A stretch of DNA of 64,000 nucleotides from Annona cherimola (GCA_030490835.1 CM059971.1:124342564-124406563); one strand, 5' to 3'; numbered from the stretch's first letter, positions 16,332-34,110 are shown. Translations and numbers: made by a program. Notes: generated from the sequence alone by a model not told the origin.

Positions 16332-19300
16332 TCACCTCGGTCCAGAGAGCTCCATAGCTTCAACGATGAAGGAGGATTCATCGAGATAATTGCTGTAGCT
16401 TCTTGAAAAACTGCAAACCCTTTCACCTGGGACTCCTCGTGAATCTTCCATGTGTTCTGTGGTGCCAGACATGGTTTCTAGGACCCTCACAACATCTGAC
16501 ATCCTTGGCCTCAGGCTTGGGTCAGATTGGGTGCAAAGAAGGGCTACACAAACAGCTTTCTCAAGTTCATCCACATTGTAAGAAGATCCAAGATCGACAT
16601 CCACCAGTGTGTCCAGGTTCTTCTCCTCATGGGCACCTCTAACCTGAGAAGTTTCAGCTGAACCTTAGGTAATGTAAGGGTCCAAATTAATAATATAAAA
16701 TAAAGCCAATATACGACCGCAAAGATTTTCATGATACTTCAGCGTGAGATTACACCAAAAACATAAACCCACTATCTTTTCCCCTAGATAGAACAAAAGT
16801 TGCAAGGATGACAACTGCTAGTAATAAGGCAGAACCAAAGTTTAATTAATTTTTTCTTCAGGAGCATAGGAGCTGTGGGTGACCGATCCCTCGAAAGCAG
16901 GTTGGAAAACCATAAACTATTTACATGAATCTAGCAAATACCTACAAAAGAATTGGTGAAGAGCAGGAGTCCTAGAATACGCCTAGGCAACATTCTGAGA
17001 AGTCATGTTAGTATTGAAGGCAAAGACAAATATTTCAATAGACCTCCCAGACAACTTCTCAACAGACACAAAGATTGCTTCCAAGAAAATGGTCATAGGA
17101 GTTAACAGGAGTTAACAACCCTTCAGATAGATGTTTCTCCAACCATATTTAATGTTAAGGAAATTTAAATAATAATAATAACAACAACAGTAGCTGCAGC
17201 AGCAGCAACAACAACAAAAGTAAGAAATAAGAAGGCTTACCCAATCAAGAATCATCCCCTTTTGAAAAGCACCGTTAGCAGTATATAACACTTTGTAACC
17301 AGTTACAAGCTCCAAAATTAGTATGCCAAATCCATAAACATCTGTTTTCTCAGAAGACTGTCCTGTTGAAAGATACTCGGGGGCAATGTGTCCCAGTGTG
17401 CCTCTGACAGCAGTAGTGACATGGGAATCCCTCCTATCTAAAAGCTTGGCCAAACCAAAATCTCCAACTATAGCTTCAAAATTTTCATCCAGCAAAATGT
17501 TTGCTGCTTTCACATCCCTGTGAATGATTTTAGGATTGCACTGTTCATGCAAGTAAAGCAACCCACGAGCAGCACCAAGGGCAATTCGCATTCGTCTGTT
17601 CCAATCCAAGGATGGCTTCTCATGCCGAGGACCTGCAGGTTGTGATTTGCAACAGCAGATGAATGGGAATAAATGATTGTGGTCTGATCAATGTCAATGC
17701 ATTTATCTTACTTGAATTTGATTCCAATTCCACAATCCAATATGCATCCACTTCACAGCTATGGAAATTTGATTTTGAAAATTTCAGAATAAAGGGAACA
17801 CAAACTTTGAAAATACTGAACCATGGTTAACAAAATCTAGAAAGAGATCATTGCTTTCATACAAAATAGCAAGTTAAACCTATAAAATGGTCCCCCAGAA
17901 GTATTTTAAGCAAAATCTTTTGCACTGACAAATAAAAATCTTTACTGTTTCTGTCAGGTTCCATTATTTCATCCAGTGTCGGAGGCATAGTTAAACGGAC
18001 CTCTTAAGCGATCAGCAACACTCCCATTTTGCATATATGGATACACAAGAAGCCTCTCATTTGATGTCAAACAAAATCCATACAGGCGCAAGAGGTTCCT
18101 GTGCAGAACTAACCCAATCATCTCTACTTCTGTTTGAAACTGGACCTCACCAGTAAAATTGGGATCTTTCAACCTTTTCACTGCCACTGCCTTGCCATTT
18201 CGAAGCAAACCTTTATAAACTACTCCAAACCCACCCTGACCTAAGATGTTTTTACGGCTGAAATTATCAGTGGCAACTTGAAGATCTCGAAATGAAAATC
18301 TCTTCAGATGACCCATCTCAAATTCATAATCTTCCTGGCCTGAACAGAATGGTGATAGATTATTCAGATATCCCTATTCTTACAATAAGGAAATGCTTAT
18401 AATAAAGAAGAATCAGAATTGTGGAGGTACCATCAAAGAGAAAGAGTATGTTCCATCTGCACCAACCCAGACAATAAACAACCAGCACCACTGCAAACAC
18501 AAGCGTGCAACTTAGGCTCACAGAAATGGCCACCACAAATCCATGGTTATCAGCTTCCTCAGATGAATTACTCTCTGCAACAGTAAAGAATTTGTATTAA
18601 TTATCACACCCAAAAAAATGTAAAACAAATGAACTTATGAAATGCCTGAGAAAATTACTTTTTGCTGGTTTTGGCATGTCTATGCAGCCTTCTGAGTGCG
18701 TTGATGTGCACAGAAACATATTCCCTGCAACACTGGTAACCCACACACAACTTACACAAAACTCTGAATATAAAGAAGAAAACCACAAAAGGCCAAAATT
18801 CATGAACGAAGAAAAATATATATTCCCTTTCCCAGATCTCCTATTAAGGAAGACAGTCATTTCACAAAATATAGAACTAGCTGTTGACTAAGAATGAATC
18901 AATTATGCCTCATAAAAAAGGGGAATCAAAACAAATATTGAAATGCTTGCAGATAGCCATGATGATGCTTTTCAATGAATTATTTAACAAATGGGGATAA
19001 ATCAACAATCTTGCATCTTGGTTGTCAACATAAACAAAGTTGAAGAAAATGAAACAGAATTAAGACTTCTGTGAAGAAGTAATCATTAAGCTCTGGAACT
19101 TGTAATCTAGAAAAGGCATCTTTGCTACTAAGCTTACCTATATTCTTTTGCAAATATTCTGGGAATTGGACCACTAAAATTGTTGAATGATAAATCCCTG
19201 TTCCAATTGTTGAAAAAAAATCAATGAAGCAATGAATGAATACATATATACATACACATAAAAAGTGAGACAATACTTACAAGAATGAAAGACCTATGAG

Positions 19301-21430
19301 GTCAGCAACAGCTCTTGGAATCTGACCAGACAAATTGTTATTGCTAAGCCGCCTAGAAAATAATCAAAGTGTGTACTTACATTTCAAAATAAATAAATAT
19401 GCAACTTCTAGACCTCAAAATCAGAAACCAACAATAACAAAATTAGAAAGTTCACACTTACAGGTAACTTAGACGAGTCAGGGAGCCTAATGAACTTGGA
19501 ATTTCACCCATCAGCTGGTTACCAGACAGGTCAAGAGTGTGAAGTCCTGACAGTTTCCCAATTTCAAATGGAATTGGACCTGATATTTCATTGTTTTGTA
19601 GCAACCTGCAAAGAATATCCATATATTATTCAGAATATTCCCCGCCCAGAACTTGTGTTGTTTAGGTCATATAAAGAAACATGCCCTAAGCATTAGGCAA
19701 CACTAAAAAATGAGTGAATCCAACAGTGAAGGCGCCCTTTGCTTGAAGCAGGCAAATTGGCATTAAGATCTTGTACGATCTAAAATGTAGCAATGCTATA
19801 GAGAAGTACCATTATAAAAGCAACCAACAGCATCACAATAAAAATTGCAAGTTGGGAGGTACAGCAATTTATAGACTGCAACACTGGAACATCAAAGGTA
19901 TACAACAAAGATTTAAAAATTATAGTTACTAGAAAAGAAATTCAGTGTGCCACTCACGTTTTCAAACAAAAAATACTCATAAATGTACGTACATACATAC
20001 ATGCATGCATACATATATGTGCTTGGCACGTGTAGAGATGGTGGAACCTCTAACAAGGGCAGCATCAGTGTGAGCACTTATTGGTGAAGAACTGATACAT
20101 TTTCCTCTACAATTTGGTCCTTCCATGTCAATAATAAGCATCAACTCAAAATTAAGCAGGAGATTCTCTCAAGTCCCCACATTACGAAATTATTCCAGCT
20201 CACATGTCACCAATGTCAACCCTAAACCCAAAACTTAAAATATCATTATTTCAAGTTCTAACGCACTGCAGATGGATATGAAACTAGATAGGATCAACTG
20301 ACAAAAAGCAATGGCAGCCTTTGGGTAATGAATTATCCGGCAACATGATGCTGTTAATGTGCAAAACATTAGTTTCTCTGAGAAGAAAATGAGAAAATCT
20401 GATCTTTTTTGCATGCATTGCAGTAACATTGTAACAAATATCCAACTCGCATTAGAACATCAAAGGAAACTCAGGGTAAAAGAAAGCAGTCACATACATC
20501 ATTTGTAGGTGACTCAAATTCCCGATACTCGGTGATAGGACACCAGACAAGCTCTTGCTAGCCATTTCTCTGCCATCAATGAGAAGCATTCCATATTAAA
20601 AGCAAATTAAAGAAGCCCACATACCCGAAGACAGAAATGAATCCCAGCCAACCAAGTGTGACCAGCGTCCAGTAAGGTGACCACACAATGAAAAATAGAC
20701 CGGGCAGAAATTAGGCCAGCAGGCCAATCATCTTGGGAAATAAAATAACTGCTATTCACACTGAAGAAGGGAATCCGACGCCATGACTGCAAGTTGGATT
20801 CCAATCACGCTGAATGGATGGTGTCATGAGCTTAGGGACATCAATTAGCAGGCAAGATATGCTTACAGTGAAATTACGAAGCCGTCAGGAGAGCATCCAA
20901 TCATGCTCCAGGTGCAAGGATCAACAGAATTAATATCCCACCCGTAAAGAACATCATAAGGATCTCTTAGTTTACTCTTCATCGACATCAAAGCAGCAAC
21001 TGCGAATTCAGAAGCCAAAGACATTGGACTCAAAACTCTATTGAGCTTTTCTTAAAAAATGAGGTAGTGATAAATGGGATTGGAACACCGATAATGAGAA
21101 AAAACGACCCATATCATTTTGAAAAATAAAGGAATAAAGAGATGCAACTAAAACTAAATTGTAGAAGGATATGCGAAGAAGGATTTGACCCAAACAACAT
21201 ACAATGGGCGCAGGATCTGCCTTAGAGAGATTCGGTAAATCACAGGCCCTAGAAAAGCACGAAGCTCTTTTTCCACTGTTCTTCGCGATAGATGAGATTA
21301 CCCATATGAAGCAGGAAAACCGGGGAAAAGATACAAATTTACCTTCGTAGTTGACGCCCTTGGGAGAAAGAAGGGTGTCGGAAGCTCGTAACAGAGGCAA
21401 AAACAGAAGTAGCAGCTTCAGGAACTCCAT
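16332..21430 (-). CDS. LRR receptor-like kinase, subfamily II, At5g45780-like
   Basis: Plasma-membrane receptor kinase. Exons in coding order: 21430-21343, 20999-20867, 20569-20498, 19605-19462, 19352-19281, 19197-19138, 18732-18659, 18574-18431, 18339-18001, 17632-17241, 16643-16332. All are in phase, giving 609 residues, against about 614 in Arabidopsis At5g45780. A signal peptide ([17 protein letters not shown]) precedes an LRR N-cap with [11 protein letters not shown]; five LRR-type units follow, mostly on phase-2 72-base exon modules; then a transmembrane segment (about 227-252). Kinase: GQGGFG (about 296-301), VAVKRL lysine (about 317), HRD (about 413-415), DFG (about 433-435), APEYLSTGQ. 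It is an RD kinase with catalytic residues intact. The C-terminus [14 protein letters not shown] nearly matches the Arabidopsis protein. The SERK/NIK-related group includes co-receptors; ligand unknown. The exon 9 donor is the weak GTCCGT. Confidence 0.93.
17160..17217 (-). repeat. Interrupted trinucleotide microsatellite beside a splice donor
   Basis: Runs of AAT, AAC and AGC triplets in the last intron of the receptor kinase gene, starting about 25 bases downstream of the exon 10 donor (17241) on the minus strand. Readthrough would encode a Cys/Tyr-rich tail and then stop. A length-variable tract this close to a donor may be polymorphic. Confidence 0.75.
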
Positions 21431-21596
21431 AAAGACAGAGAACCAACAGCTGCTTCAGAAATCTAGAGCTTTTACCGTTTCGACTGTGCGGGAGCTGCTC
21501 CTCCAAGGAGCTCTCACTGGTGCTAATAGCACTGTTGGAAATCGGGTCTGCCATTGAAGCTGCTAGGAATCGAATCTCTCTCTCTCTCACACACAC
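21339..21596 (-). promoter_or_regulatory. Candidate upstream ORF overlapping the receptor kinase start
   Basis: An 85-codon frame begins at 21596, 166 bases before the receptor kinase ATG (21430), and ends at 21339 inside intron 1. Unspliced, it overlaps the main coding start in a different frame. It opens within a (GT)n(GA)n microsatellite (about 21577-21600 on the plus strand as CT then AC repeats). A second in-frame ATG begins MADPISN. If the transcript starts upstream of 21596, this frame could reduce translation of the kinase. The transcription start is not visible. Confidence 0.35.
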
Positions 21597-21916
21597 ACAC
21601 CTCGGGAGTTCTTCCGGTTCTAGAAAATTTCTAAAAAAATCCTCGTGAAATGCGAAAACCGAGGATGAGAAAGGCTCCGAAAGCTATGAATTGTCTGTTT
21701 CCTTCTGCTGACAATGGGAGGAGCGAGAAGCTCCAGCTACGGGTCAGCCGGCCCACGCTTGTATCCCTCCGAAAATAGGCCCCACCCGTAAGCTTGGCCC
21801 GTTCATTGACCTTATTGAAAGACTCATCTGCACGCCCCGGGGATGTTTATCCAAAAGAACGAAAAAACAAAAACAAAAACAAAAAAAATTCTCGACTTAA
21901 CTAATTTTCAATTTTA

Positions 21917-22900
21917 AGTTGTTTTTGGGAAGTGATAAATTTTTTTGTCGAAAATTTTTAAAATGAGAGAAAATGATTCGATATAATATAGGTAATGATA
22001 AGAAGTAGGGAGAATAAAATTAAAATAAATATCTTAGATGTATAGGTATTTGTGTAAAAATAATTGAAAAATATAATAGTTGCATAGGAAGAAATAAAAA
22101 ATAATTAAAAATATGATAGTTGATAAAAGTACAAAGTTTTATATTTAAAAAATTTTAGGGATAAACTGACACTCCCTTAAATTTTTCACTTTTCATAGCT
22201 ACCATATTTTTTAATTGTTTATTTACTTCTTCGAATGCAACCCATCTCTTCAATTATTTCTGCATGATTATTCGTACATCTGAATTTATTTATTTTAACA
22301 TTATTCTTTTTACCCACAGTTATTATCCATATCACATCACATCATTTTCTTCTATTTAAAAACTTTTCCACTAAAAACTTTTCATGAAAAGTTTTATCAC
22401 TTCCCAAACACATTCTGTGTTTGACAATGAGAATAAAATGTCACATTAAAATTTTTTTAATCTTTCCAATTATCATATTTTTAGTTATTTTTTCACTTCT
22501 TCCTATATAACTATTTTATTTTTTAATCATTTCTACACAAATACCCATGCATCTAATTCATATATTTTAGTTTTATTTTCTTTACACTTTATCATTATCC
22601 TTATAATATCACATCATTTTCTATCAATTTAACAACTTTTATACAACAAATTTTTAATATAAAAGTTTTTATATAAAAGTTTTTGAAATACAATAAAATG
22701 ATATAATATAATAGGACAATGATAAAAAGTAAATATAATAAAGTTAAAATATAGATTAGATATACAAGTAGTTTGTAGAAATAAACGAAAAATATGATAA
22801 TTGTATAGGAATAAGTCAAAAAATTATTAAAAATAAAATAGTTATGGAGAGTGAAAAGTTTTAATTTAAAAATTTTTTGATGTTGACAAACACCTCTTAA
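21917..22900. repeat. Array of four family A MITE copies, mixed orientation
   Basis: Plus-oriented copy 21917-22175 (GTTTTTGGGAAGTGATAAAT at its head). Minus-oriented copies at about 22176-22420 (ending AAAAGTTTTATCACTTCCC then AAACACA) and 22428-22640. Plus-oriented copy about 22641-22900 (ending GTTGACAAACACC). Each shows the same internal blocks in order (TATATCACATCATTTTCT or its complement, TTTACACAAATACC-like, ATAACTATTTTATTTTT). Adjacent head-to-head and tail-to-tail copies make large palindromes. Confidence 0.7.
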
Positions 22901-23149
22901 ATAATATTTTATGTCTTTCAATGTAAAAGATATTTCATAAAATACATATTAAACAATATATTAGTAATTTAGGATATTTTCGAGTATTCGGATCTTGGAA
23001 CCTACCCTTCCCTATTCGAACTAGATATTTTTTACTTTAAACTTATCATACTCTATGTGTATAAAAATAATAATTTCTCATACCCATTTTGGGTGCTCAA
23101 GGTCAAGTTGCAAATACTCTAACTAAGGTCATGCTTGGTAAAGTGCATC

Positions 23150-23760
23150 TATTATTTTTTACAACTATTTTATTTATTCCGGATGTGTTTTGCAATCAAT
23201 ATCAAGCTAAAACTTTTTACTTTCCATGACTATCATATTTTAAATTATTTATTTATATTTTCTTATACAACTATTTTAATTTTCGATTATTTATACATAG
23301 CTATCAGCGCAACTAACCCATCATTTTTTTAAGTTAATTTTTTTTTTATAGATATATTATAGTATCTCAATTGGTAGTATAATCAATGTCTAAAACATTA
23401 TTTCAATTATTTAACAAAGAATCTAATTTTTTAACAATGATTTTTAAAATATTTTAAAATATCCATCTTGCGGATGCTCCCATTGAAAATTCATGAAGAA
23501 TAAACATCACAACTAAAATTCTTCAAAATATGCGACTACTGAAATTCAAACCAAGGACACTCAACTCACTGGAGGCTAGTCCTTGACCATTGAGGTAACA
23601 CCTCAGTGGCCAATGCCATCATATTGAATTCATCATTATTGATTGATTTGAGTGGAACTCCAAGGTCAATTAATTAAATTGGATTAACAGCAGCAAGTTC
23701 AAAAGTTTTTATACTAAAAAAGTTTTACCAAAAAAATATTATCATTTCTCAAACACATCA
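23150..23760 (-). repeat. Family A MITE copy split by an insertion
   Basis: The left part (about 23150-23325) has the minus-orientation blocks TTTTACTTTCCATGACTATC, TACAACTATTTTAATTTTC and CAACTAACCCATC. The missing end blocks (AAAAGTTTTTATACTAAAAA and TTTCTCAAACACATCA) appear only at 23700-23760. The 370 bases between contain the SINE-like sequence, so the MITE was present first. Confidence 0.55.
23340..23612 (-). mobile_element. Probable tRNA-derived SINE
   Basis: Read on the minus strand, a tRNA-like head contains an A-box-like segment (TTACCTCAATGGTCAAGG, 23581-23598) and a B-box-like GGTTTGAATTTC (23541-23552), about 30 bases apart. The body continues to a short A-rich end at about 23340-23350. 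A clear target duplication was not found. It sits within a split family A MITE. Confidence 0.5.
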
Positions 23761-26700
23761 TAATTTTATTCCTTCAGTGTCATGTTTTTACAATTTTTAA
23801 AAATATTTTTTTCATACCGTACATAGTCCAAGAAAAATCGAAATTCACGCTCAAGTGCTCGACAGCCTCAGAACCCCCTGCAGAGATAAAGGGCGCATTT
23901 GGTAAATGCTGAGAATGAGAAACGACATAATTTCGTGGGAAGCCGGTGACGCATGTACGACTTCCCACCTCCCAATTTTTTTTTTTTAATATTTTTACCC
24001 TACGTTATAATTATTTTTCCAACTAATTATCTCCAACAAATCTATTTATTCAAACTATACTCCTATCATTTTCCATCAATCACACATTTCTTAAAATATT
24101 ATATTTTCTATTTACTACAATTTCCCGTACCTCATAAATTTTTACATCATCAAAATTACCCAAAGTTACATTTGTTAATGTATATGGAAATTGTGAGATG
24201 GAAATACATGGATTACGAAGTCCCATTCCTAATTAATAACCATAATTTTATCCTTTTATTCATGTATTTCAATCATTTCCAATTATTTCTCTTTCATCCT
24301 ACATTTCAACTACTCTATTTGCTCAATCTTTACATATATTATTTTATAGCAATCGTATTATTATCAAATATTCTAACTTTCACATCTCCACCCCATTTTA
24401 CATTTTCCACATCTTTCACGTAACCAGGCAACAATTTACAAGCAAGATTTTTTTTTTTTTTTAGGCCGGCACCGGTCAAAATCAAACACGGAACACGGCT
24501 CGGAGCTCAAGATGCTGAGGGGCCCGATATCATTAAACCCACCGTCTAAGAGTCAACATTGGTTTTTTAAAATAATGGTGGCCCTTGGAAATCAAAAACT
24601 TTTGCCAGATGATGGATAAAAAAGGCGGTTCGGGAAGAGAGGCGCAACTCGGATGGGTTGGGCTTGGTTTTGAGCGGTACTGATTCCTTTTGCAAAACAT
24701 TCAGGTGTCCCACGTTATATTCTTCGGTGATCTGCATTACCATTCTTAGGGTAGCTTATCAAATTTTAATATAATTTTTCTTATTTCTAATACACATCAT
24801 TACATTCTCATGTAATGATACATATTCAATTTAAGAATTTTATATAGTTTGGAACAAACCCTTATTATATTCATTTGTGTGTTTATTTCATAATGTATTT
24901 TTATCTTACTCATTACACATAATATCAATTTCAGTTCCTCTAATATTTAAATATAAATTTAACTATCCCAATGTATGGTGGTCGTGAATTTGAAAATCAC
25001 CGGCATATGATAAGCGGTAATTTTAACAAGCCCTCCCGAGTTTGAGGAAGTTTTACAATTCCCTCCTTTTTGGGGGTTTTACACAAAAATTCCCCTAGCA
25101 TAGGAGTTTGCAGAAAAATTTTCTCCATGTCTGTGAGAATTGTGAATGTACTTGATTGTAATATCGGTCTCATATTGTATAAATTCCAATTTATATTTTT
25201 AAAAAATATTTTTATGTTATTTTAAATAATATGAAGCAATACTCATTTACATTTTAAATCGTAAGCACATATGTTCCTATTTACATTATTATATAAAGAA
25301 ATAGACTATTACGACCTAATCATTAAAATTATTAATATATTATAATCACAATTCATGGGCTTATTTATAAAAACTTCCTAAAATCAATAATCTATATAAA
25401 CTGAATTGGGTTTTTAACTCACAATTTACAACTCAACAAGGTACAAGATTCATTTGAATTTGAATTTATTAAATGGATATTTACACGACATCACAAGATG
25501 TCACAAACAAAAAATAATAAAAATCGGAGGTACTTATATGGAACCTCATTTCTATGTAATTTCTTTCATTTTCAACATTTAGATGGTTAATGAAAAATCG
25601 ACTCCATCTTTCGTGTTTAGCGCGACTTATATTATCATGAAATCCTTTCAGTTGTCTAATGTCATTGTATATGGACCTCATCTACAAACATGTAAAATCA
25701 ACATAATAAAATAATTTAATGCTAAATATCAATTTTTAAGTATTATTTTTAAGATTTAAACTATCTAAAATATGATTACTATATAAATACATGATTTTAT
25801 AAAGTATTACTATATTCCAATATATATGAATCTAAATATTTTCTTTGATTTATACATAAATGTACTTATTTTTAACAAATATAGCCTATGTAAATATTGA
25901 ATTTGAATGAAACTTCATCTCATAACTAGTGAAATATAATGAATTGATTGAATTTTCTATCAAAAATCAAAATCTTAAAATTTCAGAGGTTATATGGAAC
26001 CGCTTCTATGTAACTCAGTTATATTGAATTGGCCCAATACAAAATATATAATATATATTATATACATGTTTATAATTATATATTTAATCAATTACTCATA
26101 TAAGTACTCATGCAGGTAGATTTCGGATATCTATCTATTTACCATACTTGTACCCTATTTGAATAAGTGGATGATAATTTATAACCTACTCATACTCATA
26201 CGCAATATTTTCTATCCTATCTTATCTAAATTAAGATGGATTATGTCAGTAAGTACCCCACTCAGGTTGCACTTGAGAATTTAGGACGAGAAAGAGTAAT
26301 CGATGCTGGGTTATAGATAAGAAAAATTGGAGGTGACGGATTATGGACGAGAGAACAGCGCTTTGATGAAAATAAACGGGGTGAATACCAAGCAACCTGT
26401 CGTCGGTAGAGGCGACACTTTCCTCGGTTTTATTCGATCTTCATTTTCACTGGTTTCCGGCGTCCAAGCGGAAAGCTTTCTTGGCATCCATCGGGAACGC
26501 AAAGACTGTTCAGCTTCATTTTCACGAGGCAAGGCAGTACTGGACGCTGCTGCTTCTCATCGCACAGCGTCTGCTTGGGCATACTCACTTCCAACACCCT
26601 CAGCCTGTCACGGCACACGGCACACGGTTTCTTTCATCTTCTGTGAATTATTACTTGTTTTTCGGTTATTTTTATTTACCATGATGCACATTGGCCAATA

Positions 26701-27012
26701 CCCATTGCCCCGATCGCACTACACATCCAGACACAAGCGCTTTCATCAGTTATGAATATAAAAGATATGCCAGCACAGCAGCATCTGGAGTAATGTCTTA
26801 CGGCCAACAAAGGCAATAGCTGTCCAGCATGATATGAATATTTCTAGCATTAGTTTTTTCCTTCGAACACAACGCCATGGAAAAGGACACTTTGACCTGT
26901 CATAGCCTCACAGGCTATGCCAACCACCAAGAACGGGTAGTGTAGTGGGAGGAGGAGGAGGTTTGTAGAGGTCCGCAAAACATTGCTGTTCCAGCCAACA
27001 AATTTAATTGCA

Positions 27013-27018
27013 TTTATT
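27013..27018 (-). promoter_or_regulatory. Candidate polyadenylation signal
   Basis: AATAAA on the minus strand about 575 bases downstream of the stop codon of the SHAGGY-like kinase gene. Nothing coding lies between. Weak evidence by motif and position only. Confidence 0.3.
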
Positions 27019-27592
27019 GGAACCTAGAAAGAAGTTAAATAGGAGAACGCTTCTGTACTTATCATAAATCACAAAGAAACATACAGGCCAGGTACACTGG
27101 GCGTACGTAATACAACAGGAATTTCATTATCTCTTGATACACAGTGGGGGGCTAAGAACATGTACACGTGTGTCGACGAACTTCAAAATCATACTTATCC
27201 AACTTTAAAAACTAGATCAAAACGACAAGGGAACAGTAAACAACCTAACTTTTTACCTATGGCTTTACTTTAAAAATAAGAGAGACCACCTCCCACAGGC
27301 ATTCTACCACATGCATTCTACCACAGCTCTCGTTCCTTCTCCCGTCCGGTCAAAATTATCCTACCGTTGCTGAAATATACAGGCCAGACAAGTTGCCAGA
27401 AACAGGATGAGCACCAAGGCAAAAGGCTAGCTGTCCATTGGTGTTGCAGAATATAAAACTTCTTCTTAATGCTTGGCTTCTCTTTTGCCAAACCTCACAG
27501 TGCACAAAAACCCACAGAGCAGCCTTTGTCCTCCACGCATCATAATCCAAAAACCCTTCTGCATCAGTATCCAAAGAACCCTTCTGGCTATC

Positions 27593-32484
<4,892 letters not shown>

Positions 32485-33003
32485 GTGAATACACCTCTGC
32501 TTCGATGACTCTGATTCTCACCCTCACTTCCTACGATACGAAGGGCGTATTATTGTACGGCTATACGCAATAACTGCGGATGTCGGATCCACTACAGCAT
32601 GGATTGGACGGAAGATGGGGAAGGACACATGCAATGGTTGCACCAAAATGGGCCCACTCCGACGCATTCCATTTTTTTAAGGGATATTTATATGTTGCGT
32701 CATCTGTATTACAATAAAACCCTAAGATCATTTTTATAATATCTAAATATCAATCTTACAACTATCTTACTAATATTCTAATTTTTATCCAAATATCCTA
32801 GTGCCGCTCGCACAAAATTTTCATTGCAGCGGCACTTCTCACGCATTTCATTCTTGCATGACATTGTCTTTCTAAGTTATTGTTTTGCTACCCAAACCTA
32901 GCTTGTTGTCCTAGGATCTTTCAATCAGTTGATGAGACCTTGGAAAATCTATAGTACCATGCATACGTCGAATTTGCTTGTACTGGGATGAGGTGATATT
33001 CCG

Positions 33004-33322
33004 GGGATGCGATTTAATGCACTCGGCCCATTTTAACCTCTTTTTTTTTTAAAAAAAAATAAATTATATACAATATTAATCAAAATGTATTTAACATGTA
33101 AAATTACTAAAATACCATTGATTTTCAAAATTAAAAAATAAAAATCTAAAATACTCCAAAAATGGTAAAAATTGATACACATATTAAATACACTTAGATT
33201 AGCAATTTTATAAAAAAAAATTTCAAAAAAAATTAAAAAATAAATTAAAATGGGGTTAATGCACTCGGGTGCACTAAAGCACATTGAGCTTCAGTGCACC
33301 AAGGTGCATTAAATCGCATCCC
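33004..33322. mobile_element. Mutator-like MITE, family B, 319 bp
   Basis: The perfect 19-base inverted ends are GGGATGCGATTTAATGCAC at the left and its complement at the right. Near-identical 9-bp flanks: GATATTCCG at 32995-33003 and GATATTCTG at 33323-33331 (8 of 9). The AT-rich core is itself partly palindromic and includes CAAAAATGGTAAAAATTGAT and ACTTAGATTAGCAATTTT, shared with 3993-4214 and 40868-41500. Non-coding. Confidence 0.8.
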
Positions 33323-33354
33323 GATATTCTGGTCACTATGAAATGTATTTGACA

Positions 33355-34110
33355 ATGTGTTAAAAATGTCGACAGAGTTAGAACTTTTTTCCCTTCATTA
33401 TTATTTTATTTTTTATATTTTCTTTGTACGACTATTATATTTTTAAATTATTTTTATTTAACTACTCGTGCGACGAATCTATGGGGACGTTTGGAATGAT
33501 AAAAGTTATGAGAAATATAGTATTTTGTGGGAATAGAAAATAAAATATTTTAGAAATTGTGTGATTGATATGAAATGATAAGGGTAAAGTTAAAATAAAT
33601 ATATTTGTTGGAAGGTAGTTGATAGGGAAAATGATTAGAATATATGGGTAAAAGTGAAAAAATATAATGATTGATTGATTAATGAGGTGTCTTGAAATCC
33701 GTGCCTCACCATTTCTCTCTCACGTTTCCCCTCTTTATTCCCGAATGTCCCTTATATATTTAAACTTTATTTACTTTATTTATCATCATTGCTTATTTCG
33801 TATCACATCATTTTCTTTTAAAGCGTGTTTATTAAAAGAATAAATTTTTTACCTAAAACTTTTCAATATAAAATTTGTCACTCTTTACAACTACACTATT
33901 TTTTAATCATTTATTCACATATTTTTTATATAAATTACCATACTTTTTAATCATTTTTACGTAACTACTTATACAATTTATTTATCTATTTTAACTTATT
34001 TTCTTTATTCTTTGTCATTACCCTATCATATTACATTATTCTCTCATTTTGAAAACTTTTACGCAAACAAACTCTTCACAAAAGTTTTATCACTTTCCAA
34101 ACACACATTT
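33355..34110 (-). repeat. Two family A MITE copies, one split by an insertion
   Basis: One minus-oriented copy starts near 33355 and is interrupted at about 33480 (after CGTGCGACGAATCT). Its second half resumes near 33735 with TTATCATCATTGCTTATTTC and CACATCATTTTC. The intervening 250 bases (starting GGGACGTTTGGAATGATAAAAG) are a different AT-rich unit. A second, fuller copy runs about 33826-34110 and ends AAAAGTTTTATCACTTTCC then AAACACAC. Confidence 0.55.

Larger units (their letters stand above)
21601..27012. other. Long AT-rich intergenic region with MITE array, no gene
   Basis: From 21917 to 23760 the sequence is almost entirely family A MITE copies in both orientations plus one probable SINE. 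From 23950 to 26280 it is AT-rich, low-complexity and without recognisable elements; its open frames are Phe/Leu/Tyr-rich translations of that composition. From 26320 to 26760 base composition is more balanced and there are overlapping open frames on both strands, but none resembles a known protein. 26770-27012 lies beyond the probable 3' end of the SHAGGY-like kinase transcript. Confidence 0.5.

Noticed and set aside
23953..24423. 156-codon plus-strand frame
   Set aside because: Phe/Leu/Tyr/His-rich translation of AT-rich repeats; no domain.
25010..25140. CCCTCC/GGGGGTTTTAC-rich stretch resembling a transposon end
   Set aside because: No inverted partner or flanking duplication could be found in the neighbourhood.
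26327..26755. Overlapping frames on both strands in a more balanced-composition stretch
   Set aside because: No protein family recognised and no splice or transcript evidence; not enough to call a gene.
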